Assembly (NCBI GenBank): GCA_004431415.1
Contig: QPMI01000054.1
Location: 186,001-250,000, forward strand
Direction of reading: 5' to 3'
DNA length: 64,000 nucleotides
From: Cyanophora paradoxa
Taxonomy: Eukaryota > Glaucocystophyceae > Cyanophorales > Cyanophoraceae
Below the pieces are notes generated by a model. It worked only from the letters and a program-made list of their open reading frames with translations. It searched no databases and had not been told where the DNA came from. A program made the position numbers and the translations under genes. Below, piece after piece: positions 1 through 8,921 of the stretch; within the stretch, counting starts at the first letter, position 1; each line of letters opens with the position of its first letter.

Positions 1-1284
1 TGCACCTGAGCTCTCCATTGCTGTGGGCCGGACGGTGACTGTGGTGTGAAGGATCTCGAGCAGTAAGTCGAGACGGGGCCCGTCGAAGATCGCGAAGGTC
101 TCGTTGAAGGACGTAGGAATGGAGGTGCATAAATTCATCAGGTTGCTCTGCCCGTTGATCGAAATCAGCTCGGGACCAAACGCGATCTAAGAATTTGATC
201 TTACGATGATTCTGGCCGTCAGGGGGAAACGAGGGTTGCGTGGACGCCAGGCGGCCTGAAGCGTGTCCAGCAGCGCTTTCGACGTGCGGGCACGGTCCCC
301 GCTGAGGATCATCTCCCAGAACTCACGCGCACGGCCTTCGACGAGCAGAAGCACATTGACAACCTGTGCGCCGCAGTTATATAATCATAGTCGAATCATA
401 CGACCGCGGACCAACTTCAATTCGGGGTATGGCTCGGACCAGGCTGGCCTGTGCCACGAGAATGTCCGCATGCAATTTCGAGTCCTCTATGCATATGTCG
501 TCATGATCAGCGGCGCCGGACCTGCGAGAAGGTCCACGATAGTGAGATACGGGATCTGACCAGGCCGGCCTGCACATGTGCTGCGAGAAGCTTAAGGTCC
601 GTTAACGTTTGCACATTCGATCGCGTGATCTAGATCTATGTCGTCGCGATCGGCGGCGCCGGACCTGGCGGCGATTTCTTCGCCCAAGCGCACGAGAGGG
701 TGATCCCTGCAAACCAGCCGCAGACACTCCTCAAAGCCACCGGCCCGCGCGAACTGCATGCGTGAAGGATTACGTAAGTACTTGCAATTGCGCATGCGGG
801 CATGCGACTGCAGATGCATACGTCTGCGGCGCCGCCCGGATATCGATCCGCTCTAGATCGATATCTAGATCTAGATCTACGAACCTCAATCATCTCCCGC
901 GAGCCCGGTTTCTTACTATAGTCGACGTCAATGTGGATGAGCACGCTCTGAACAGCGCAGACGAGGTCGAGAAATGACCCCGGCGCGCCCGCGGCCGGTA
1001 GTACATCCGCGCCGGCCGCAGCTGCACATGTACATGCAGCGCCAGCCATGGCGGCCGCTCGCTGCAGCACGTACACCAGGTCGCGCGGCTTGAGTTCGAC
1101 GTTCTGGTTCGCGAAAGCATTCTGAGCGAGCGCTCGGGGCGTCAGAGCCTAATCGGATTGCGAGGCAGCGAAGCAGCGTAGCGTCGCACACATGGCTCGC
1201 CTGAGGCGGCGGATTTGCTCGAAGGAATGACAGGATGGCGTCCACTGTGCGCCCCTGGCCACGACCGATGAAAGACTCCGCCAT
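1..1284 (-). CDS. Orphan helical protein family, copy 1 (3' end beyond the left edge)
   Basis: I do not recognise this family, but three copies occur in the window (here, 6.88-8.75 kb and 24.39-26.39 kb). Translation starts at the ATG at 1284, giving MAESFIGRGQGRTVDAILSF followed by the family signature LRANPPP. Later exons carry NVELKPRDLVYVLQRAAAMA (about 1120-1030), AGGFEECLRLVCRDHPL (about 760-690), EFWEMILSGDR with a following AA-W segment (about 330-190) and a FNETFAIFDGPRLDLLLEIL segment near 140-50. Exons after that last one in the other copies lie beyond the left edge. The protein looks wholly helical. The GGF segment weakly recalls the N-terminal helical regions of USP9X/USP24, but that is only an impression. 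Compared with copy 3, the region at 500-680 is expanded by an imperfect duplication of the segment around GGCGCCGGACCTG, and the local reading is disturbed. This copy may therefore be decaying. Confidence 0.5.
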
Positions 1285-1480
1285 CTTCGTTGCGCGCGTC
1301 GCTGAACTTCAATTTCACCGCTGTGTCCACACCGGATAAGCCAGGATGTGCCGATTAGGCATCCGCACTGGATACGTGCCACTGGTGCCAGCCTCTGCCA
1401 GGCCCATTAGGGGTACAGGCACAGAGCGGGCGTCACCGCGTAACAGGCGCATACCTCGAGCGGAGCCTCAACCAGGCCCA
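1285..1480. promoter_or_regulatory. Short divergent intergenic region, cassette copy 1
   Basis: About 200 bp separate the start codon of the leftward orphan gene (1284) from the remains of the rightward XPG/Asteroid paralogue. The same head-to-head arrangement recurs at 8747-8921 and 26387-26610, which suggests a bidirectional promoter duplicated together with its genes. I see no TATA box that I would trust. Confidence 0.35.
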
Positions 1481-2200
1481 GGTGAGGCACAGCTCAAGTT
1501 CGAGCGCGCACGCGAACCGCGACCCGCTTACCTCGCCGTCCCTTCCCTCCGCCATCGATATCCCCGCGCCCTCTACTCGCGCATAAGCTCACGTATACGT
1601 ACGATCGCAGGAGGCCGCTGGTCGGCCCCGGGGAATGAGATCGCCCTTGTCCTCGACCTGTCAAACGTGAGCCCGCGGCGCCGCGACTCCGCCGTGCAGC
1701 GCAGCTTCTTTGAAATGACTCGATTCGGCCCAGATTGCGTACACGCTCATCCAACAGGCCGCCGAGGCAGCCGCGCAGCTGGGCGGTCGCGGCGATGTCG
1801 ACGGACCCGCCGCTGCGGCGGAGGCCGGCGGGCGGAGTCTTTACTTCCTCGTCAACATCTCCGGCAGTGCGCCTCCACGCAATGATCAGACCGCAGCGCG
1901 CGGCCGCGGCAGCGCCGCGGCGATCAGCTGACACGTGCGGCTGCGCCGCAGGCGAGTACGACCTGCTGGACGCGCACGTGGAGCGCTACTTCCGCCGCCT
2001 GCGCGCCGCCGGCCTCCGCGCCCACTGCTTCCTCGACCCCGCCAAGGCTCGCGCGCGCCCCCCGCCGCCTGCCGCGCCCCACGGCGCCCTCAGAGACGCT
2101 AGAGCGCGCCGGGCGCAGGCTGATGGTCCCTCGCGCAGGGTCAGACTGAACATAGTGGCTGATGGATGACCGACTCGGCGCAATGGCCCTCCAGAAGTGA
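1480..2200 (+). pseudogene. Truncated XPG/Asteroid-like nuclease paralogue
   Basis: This is a partial copy of the nuclease start found at 8922 onward. Shared segments are the exon with GNEIALVLDLSN (about 1612-1665, followed by GTGAGC), the exon with TLIQQAAEAAAQLGG and SLYFLVNISG (about 1738-1870), and the exon with EYDLLDAHVERYF and AHCFLDPAKA (about 1953-2050). The first exon, which in the intact gene encodes MGVRGLTAYLE, cannot be found. The intron after it is still recognisable at 1481-1615. The copy ends at MMDDRLGAMALQK followed directly by a stop (2163-2202), exactly where the intact gene continues. The catalytic XPG-I part and everything downstream are absent, and an unrelated dehydrogenase gene begins here instead. 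The fragment is most likely a duplication remnant, though it could supply 5' exons to the next gene. Confidence 0.6.
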
Positions 2201-2218
2201 GGCGCTGAGAGGGGCGCA

Positions 2219-4854
2219 GTGCTGGGGACGGACCCCGGGGCGCTGCGGGCGGCCATCTGCACCTCTCTCGAGGACGACGCCGAGCTCCTCCTCGCCTTCT
2301 CCGACCTCGCCTTCCTCCGCCGCTGCCTGGTACCCCCCTTTCAAATCGCCGTACCCCCCGGCGCTCGAGCCGAGGCCGGGCCCCGGCCGCAGGCGGTGCA
2401 GGCGCTCTTCGTGTTCCGCGCCCTCGCGGCGGCCCGCGGGCTCGCCTTCCGCGGCCGCCGCTTCCTCGAGGCCGAGGCCCGTACCCCCCTCACCTCTCCC
2501 CCCTCCCAGCTCACCCCCCCTCCTCCCCGCAGGCCGAGAGGAAGCGCAAGGCCGAGTTCGAGGCCGCCCTGAAGGCGCGTACCCCTCCTCCGTCCCGGGC
2601 ACAACCCCCTCCGCCTGACGCGGTACCCACGCAGAAAGAGGAGGCGGAGTACGCCGAAGCGAAGCAGGCGGCGGAGGCGGCGGGCCTCCCCGCGCCCCCT
2701 CTACCCCCCTGCATAGCCCAGGTGCGGCCGTACCCCCGGGCCCGCCTCCAGCCCGTGACGCGGCGGCCCGCGCCAGGTCGCCGAGGAGAAGGGGGCTTTG
2801 GAGAAGATCCTCGCGGAGGGGGGAGAGCCGCCCCCGCCCCCCCCGCCCAGGGTCCTGACCCTGCCCCCCCTCTTCCACCCCCCCCCTGATCGTGTACCCC
2901 GCAGGTCGACCCCGACGAGCTTGAGCCGTTTCGAGTCGCCGTCGTCGGCGGGGGGGATACCGCGCGCCACCTCCTCGACATCGCCCTCCGATCCGGTACC
3001 CCCTCCCTGCCTCTCTGTACCCCTCTCGCCCGGGGTACACATTTGCGTCCTCCGGCAGGGTACCTCGCGTCCGAGCAGATCCAGGTCGCGGCCCGCCGGC
3101 CCGAGACCCTCATCAAGGCGGGCGGTACCCCCCTCTCCGGCCCGGTCGCCCCTTAACCCCCCCTTCTGGCAGTACGCGAAGATGAACGTTCTCGTGACCG
3201 ACGACCTGGCGCGAGCCGTCGCCGGCACCCAGGCGAGCTCCCTCCCCCGCCCTCCCCATCCCTTCCCTCCCATCTGAACCCGGCCTGGCTGGCAGTGCGT
3301 GGTGCTGGCGTGCGGGCCGCGGCACCTGCCGGCGGCGGCGGCGGTGCTGGGCGCGCTGCTGCGGCCGGGCCTGCCGCTGCTCTCGGCGGTGGCGGGGGTG
3401 CCCACCTCCAAGCTCCGCGCCACCTTCGCCGGCCACCAGCGCGCACCCCGCGCCATCAAGCTCCAGTTCGTGCGCCCCGTACCCCCCAAACACACTCCTG
3501 TCTCTTCCCGTTCTTCGTTTCGTCCCCGCCGACGGGGGCGGGTACAGAGGCACGACCAGCCCCGGGAGCTCATCGTACCGGAGGCCTGCCGCGCCTACCG
3601 GCCCCCCGAGGTGCGAAGAGGGCCGTTCCCCCGCGCCATTCAGCCCCACGGCTCGTCTCACCTCCCGCGTCAGTTTCCCCTGCCCCCCGACGAGATGACC
3701 GGGTACATCAACACCGCCAGCGTCGACCTGTGTCCGCGCCCCTAAACCTTCCGCCCTTTCCCCTTGCTATGCTGTCTTGAACCGTACCCCCGCCCCAACA
3801 GCGGTCGACTTTGCGTCCGTGTACGACATCGTCCTCGCCGTCCAGGTCTGAACCCGTACCCCCCTCGGAACCTGCCCCCCGCTCAATCCCCCCAGGAGTT
3901 CGTCGCGGCCCTGTGCCCCGGCCTCTCCCCCGCGAACGCCCGCCGGCGCGCGCCCCCTCCCTACCCCGCGCCCCGTACCCCCGGGGCTGAGATCGGGTAC
4001 CCCCAGGTGCGCGTTCGCGGCGGGGCTCGGGGTCGAGTTCGACGAGCCGCTCTTCGAGCGCGAGCTCTCCGACGACGAGCTCTACTTCAAGGCCCGCGTA
4101 CCCCCCGCCCGCCCCCGCACCCCCGTACCCCCTGACCCCTCGCCTGACTTCATTTCGTTTTTCTTGCAGCTGGTCTCCGGGGCGCAGGAGACCGTTCGCG
4201 CGCCCACGGTGCCCGTTCCCGACGCCATCCTCGCGAAGGCGCGCGTACCCCCTCCCCTCCGCTTGCCGTACCCCTGACCGCCCCCGCCCCCGCAGGAGGC
4301 GGCGCCCGACGAGGAGGAGGAGGAGGACGCGGACGCCCGCCCCAGGCGCGCGCTCGCCCCTCCCCCCGCCCCTTGCGCGCCTCTGAGCGGGGCGGGGCGG
4401 CAGGGAGCCGAGCGGGGCGGACCTGGCGGCGGTCTCGGCCTTCCGCGCGTACTTCGCCCGCCTGCTGCTCCCGAAGCCGCCGCCGCCGCCCACGCCCCCG
4501 GCCCCCGCCTCGGCGGAGGAGGCGGGGACGCCGCCGGCGTCGGCGCGGTCGGGGGGTCGGGGCGGGGCGGCGGCGGCCGCCGGTCTCCTCGCGGCGCTAC
4601 TCGAGCGCGGCGGGGGCGGGGCGGGGCGGGGGCGGGGCGGGGAGCCGGCCCTCGACGGCGGCCTCGGGGCCCGGGCGGCCCGGCACGGCGCGCCCCGCCA
4701 CCGCCCTCTCCGCCGCCTCGGGGCGCCCCGCCGTCACCCCGCGCCACGCCCACACCGCCCGCTAGCGCAGCCCCCGGCCGGCGTGTCCCTCGGAAGACGG
4801 AGGCGACCTTGGCACGCGCATGAGGGCCGAGCCGACTGTTTTAGAAGCACCTGA
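2219..4854 (+). CDS. P5CR-fold NAD(P)-dependent oxidoreductase, NOXRED1-like
   Basis: The spliced product has a helical N-terminus (DDAELLLAFSDLAF, then AERKRKAEFEAALK and a KEEAEYAEAKQ coiled stretch, about 2219-2680). A Rossmann domain follows: FRVAVVGGGDTARHLLDIAL with the GxGxxA-type loop (about 2930-2996), a YLASEQIQVAARRPETL strand (3060-3115), MNVLVTDDLARAVAGTQ (3180-3232), VVLACGPRHL and LLSAVAGVPTSKLRATF (3300-3430). This order is that of pyrroline-5-carboxylate reductase. The diverged active site and the C-terminal ELIVPEACRAYRPPE segment fit the animal NOXRED1 branch better than housekeeping P5CR, so the substrate is unknown. Introns begin GTACCCC or, after FEAALK, GC. The start is uncertain: the frame is first supported at 2219, immediately after the truncated nuclease copy. 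The C-terminus is Pro/Ala/Gly-rich low complexity, so the stop at 4854 is tentative. An AATAAA lies near 4911. Confidence 0.68.
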
Positions 4855-5042
4855 ATGAATAAGTCTGGGGGCAGGGGAGACGCAGACGGGTATCGATATC
4901 TAACACATCTCAATAAAAAGGCAGGAATTCGAAGCACTGATCATGAGTACAACTGATCATGAGAGACGCGCTGCGGGGGAGGCGGCGGGGGATTGTGGAA
5001 GCGGAAGTGGAAGCAGAGAGACGAATTATGTGAGGAAAGTAG

Positions 5043-8000
5043 TCAAGCGGGGCGGGAAGGCCCGGCCCCGCGGTTGAAAGGGTCGTAGGGACGCGTGGGG
5101 CGGATGGAAGGGCCGCCGGGAGGCAGGTAAGGGCGCGTGGGGCGGGGAGCCAGGGCCGAGGCCGCGGGCGTGAGGGCGACTGCACGAGCAGCAGCAGGCC
5201 CCGCGCTTCCGTTGGAGCTCGAGGGCCCTGGATCCGAGGGGGCCGCGGAGGCCGCGGCCGCGGCCGTGGCTGCGAAGGCCGCGGCCGCGAGGGAAGGCGG
5301 GGAGGGTGCGCGGACGGCCGGAGCCACGGCAGGGCCCGCGGGCGCCAGCGGGACGGAGCTCAAGGCGGTGGAAGGGCCGGCCGCAGGATGGATTACCGCA
5401 GGTAACGCACCAGCGGGGCCGGCAGCCGCGATGGGGTCGCGGCATGTCGGGCAAGTAGCCGATGCCCCCGCCTTCGCTCGCCACGTGTCAATGCAAAGCG
5501 CACAGAAGCAGTCCTGGTCTGCAGAGGCGTCAGCGCGCAGCGCTCGGAAGGCCGTCGGCGAGGCGAAATCGATCGCGATCGACACACGGCCGCAGGAGAA
5601 GAGAACGGTGGAGGAGCTGGCGCCGGCGGCAGCTGCAGCGCCCAGGGACTCGTAGCAGATGGCACACTCGCCCTCCTCCCACGCGGAGCCGACACCAACG
5701 CCGGGCGCGGGTGCAGGCGGCGCGGCGCGGCCGCTGCTCCCGATGTCGATGGCCGCAGTCTTCGCTTCGCCGGCGTGGGAGAACCTGCTCAAGCGAGTGA
5801 TGGGTTGCGCGCGGGCTCGAGGAATCGGAGATCAGTGCGCCGCACCGGCAACGAGCGCCGAACGCGCAGGAGCCCCGCGCGAAGTGCCTGCAGGGTGGCT
5901 GCCTGGAAGGGCCGGCAGCTGCGTCGGCCGCGACGGCGGGGCCGGGGGCAGCGCTAGCGCTGGTCGTGGGTCCTGGAACATGGGCCCCCTCGCGCTGCGA
6001 ATGCTCGGGCTGCTGTGGCCCCGCTGCACGCTGCCGCCGCTCCGCCGCTTCTGGTGCTCCACCCGCCTGCTTCTCTTGCTCGCCGCCCTCGTGTTCTTCA
6101 CGCACGTCTTCTGTCGCGCTCCCTCCTGCCCCCCGCCGTAAGCGCATGGAGGCCTCCACCTTCTGTCGCTCCCGCTGAACTCTGCCAATTTCTGAGCGCG
6201 GGTGAGAGCACCGAGAAACACGACAGCGCACCTCGCAAGCAGATCGCGATCCGTCCCGGCGTCCGAGCTCGAGGCGGCGAGCTCGCACTCCCAGGCCTCC
6301 GCCTCCCGCGCGGCGCCCTCCAAGTCGCCCGCCCCCGCCACGCACTCTGCGCTGGGCTTGAGATGGCTAGAGGCGAAACATGGCAAGAGGGCACACGGAT
6401 GCGGAGCAGGCGCGCCTCCGCGTCTCCAGGCGACCGCTGGACGGTACGGGCGTCAGAGTCGGCACAGATATTTGGGACGTGGACCAGCGATTGCGACAGC
6501 CCTGCCGGACCTTGAGCACCGCGTTGAGCAGCTGGCGGGCTCGGGACCACTTCAATCGCTGCATGTGCCTGCCCGCCGCCTCCTGCTCGGGTGTTAGGGC
6601 AGAGAACTTAGAAGCGGCTGCGCCGGTCACGAGCACCCGGCCGGGACGCACCCGGTCCGTGGCGTCGCGCTCAGTGCTCTCGGCATGCGCACGCTCGGCG
6701 CACTCGGCCTCCCGCCGCGCCCGCTCGCGCTCCGCCTCCGCTCGCTTTGCCTCCTCTCGGACCCGCTTCCGCTCCTCCACCTTGGCCGAGATCTTGCAAT
6801 TGATATTATTTAATGTCGTCTGCGCAAAAGCATTTTAATATGGAAATGCAAACGACGGAGGCGACTCGCACCCGCACTTCGAGAGGATCACCCGAAATTG
6901 GCTCGACGAAAGAAGGCTTGAAGGCCTGGGTGGCGGGGGGGTAAGCCGACGCAAGCAGCCGTTCCGCCGCCTGTGCGGCATTCCTCAGGCCCTTTGCGGC
7001 CGGCAGCTCCGGCACCCGGGCCGTCACCCTGTGCCCGGGTCCATCAGGCCAGGAAATGAGGTGTGCGGCACCAACGCACGCGGAAATGCACTCAGCGAGC
7101 GCAACGATGCTCTTGGCGAGGACTCCAAAGCCGGCCTCGCCAGCTTCCAGGGCCCCCACCAGAACTCCAAAGAGCGCTGATTCCGAGTCGGATCAGATAT
7201 GAGAGGGAGGGAGGGAGGGGAAGGGGAGGGGAAAGAGGGCGAGTGGAGGCAGAAGATGGGCGGGGGTACCGTAGATATCGTCGGATATGAGGGGTACAAG
7301 GCGCCGGAGGCGATTCACGAATCCGGGGTGCTGCAGCGCGTCTGGTTGCAAATGGCGGAAAGATATGTCAACAAGAGAGATCGAGCAGAATGGCGATCGA
7401 GATCTATAGCAAGGCGGATCTCACCGGGGTGCTGGCCCGTAAGGATCTTGCCGACCAGGGCGGCACAGTAGATCGCAACATAGGCTGAGCAGGGAATCTC
7501 GTCAGGGACCAGTGCGTACTCTGCTCGCGCGAGGGAGGGCAGCCCCCGGCTAAGGGATCAGGGCGAACTTCGGTTGATTCGGGAGCAAGCGATGCGCGCG
7601 CCCCTTGGGCCATCGCCAGCAACCGACTCGAAGGCTGTGGGTCGGACGGTGACTGCGGTATGAAGGATGTCGAGCAAAACGGCGAGGCGGGGTCCCTTGA
7701 AGATAGCCAAAGTCTCGTCGGGGGACGTCGGCAAGGAGGCGCATAAGTTCACCAGGTCACCCTGCCCGTTCATTGAAGTCAGCTTGAGCCCAATCCCGAT
7801 CTAAAGATTTGGTCGATATCTCACGATGATTTTGGCCGTGACGGGGAAATGCGGGTCTCGATGGCGCCATACGGCCTGGAGCACGTCCAGCACCGCGTTC
7901 GACGTGCGGGCGCGGTCCCTGGTGAAGATCTTCTCCCAGAATTCATGGCCATTGACATGCAAAAGAGCGTTGATAATCTGTTCACCGCAATTAGATCAAG

Positions 8001-8746
8001 AGTCGATTCACACGGCCGTAGCCGCGCGCGGGTCTACTTCGATCCGGGATCGGTCCGGACCAGGCCGCCCTGCATGGCGAGAAGGTCCGCGGCTGCTCGC
8101 ACGTCTAGAACTACGTCGTCTTCCTCCTGATCAAAGCGCATGCATATGAGCGGGTGATCCCTGTGGACCAGTCGCAGACACTCCTCAAAGCCGCCGGCCC
8201 GCCCGAACTGCAGGTCTACGTTAGCGATGCGCCTGCAGCTGCAGATGCATATGATCGATATCATGACTGCCGCCCGCTCGAGATCGATCGCGCTATCTAG
8301 ACCTAGATCTACGGCCGCGACCCGCGGACCTCGGCAAGCTCCCGTGTGGCAGGCTTCAACATCGTGTCGATGTGGAGGAGCACGTTCTGCACGACGCCCG
8401 AAAGGTGCAGAAACGACCCCGGCGCGCCCTCCCGTACATTCGCAGCGCCGGCGTCAGCCATTGCGGCCGCTCGCCGCAGCACGTACACCAGGTCGCGCGG
8501 CTTGAGTTCGACGTTCTGGTTCGCGAATGCATTCTGAGCGAGCGCTCGGAACTGTCAAAACGCAGTGGATGGATTGCGGCGGCGGCCGCGTGGCAGAGCG
8601 CAGAAGCCTGCTAGTAGCTGCGAATCGAAGCAGCGCGCAGCGTCGCACACCTGGCTCGCCCCTGGCGGCGGATTCGCCCGAAGGAATGACAGGATGGCGG
8701 AGTGCACGAACGGCATCACAGTGCGCTCATTGAATTCGATCGCCAT
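5043..8746 (-). CDS. Orphan helical family fused to coiled-coil, CCCH and RING E3 ligase module
   Basis: This is a probable RING-type E3 ubiquitin ligase. It starts at the ATG at 8746 (MAIEFNERTVMPF, then LSFLRANPPPGASQ). Family exons follow: NVELKPRDLVYVL (about 8510), AGGFEECLRLVHRDHPL (about 8190), the DETLAIFKGPRLAVLLDIL exon (about 7760-7640), YVAIYCAALVGKILTGQHPG (about 7470) and VTARVPELPAAKGLRNAAQA (about 7030-6960). The exon ending GDPLE at 6878 splices across 6820-6877 in phase 0 into a KVEERKRVREEAKRAEAER coiled coil, so the two halves read as one gene. Next come LTPEQEAAGRHMQRLKWSRA, the GDLEGAAREAEAWE helix and a makorin-type CCCH finger. Splicing out 5785-5845 gives CRHFARGSCAFGARCRFSH (C-x7-C-x5-C-x3-H). 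The RING reads CAIC, then CGHQDCFCALC once 5519-5587 is removed, then CPTC. The RING has two residues more than usual between H and the next CxxC. The C-terminus repeats RPTRPY. Confidence 0.6.
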
Positions 8747-8921
8747 CGTACTTGCCTGCACTGGCCTACGCTGCCCGGCGGCCCTGCACTGGGCCTGCAC
8801 TGGCCCTGCACTGCCTGCACTGGCCCTGCACTGGGCCTGCAGCTGGCGGGGGGTACGCGCGCGAACGCACGCACCGAAACCTCGCCCGAAATTCCCAGGC
8901 GCTGCCAAAGCGTCGATCGAG
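8747..8921. promoter_or_regulatory. Divergent promoter region with CTGCACTGG minisatellite
   Basis: Only 175 bp separate the start codon of the leftward CCCH/RING gene (8746) from that of the rightward nuclease-helicase gene (8922). Half of it, about 8755-8842, consists of degenerate repeats of the word CTGCACTGGCC with GGCCCTGCACTGGG variants. The other two copies of this cassette lack the array. A shared, repeat-rich bidirectional promoter is the simplest reading. Confidence 0.45.

Noticed and set aside
1-1284. Deubiquitinase (USP9X/USP24-like) assignment for the orphan family
   Set aside because: Only a vague GGF-type resemblance was seen and no Cys or His box of a peptidase C19 domain is present in any of the three copies, so the family is left unnamed.
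2141-3040. Long leftward ORF opposite the dehydrogenase gene
   Set aside because: It is a shadow of the GC-rich + strand: Arg/Gly-rich low complexity with no domain, while the + strand exons give a clear Rossmann fold.
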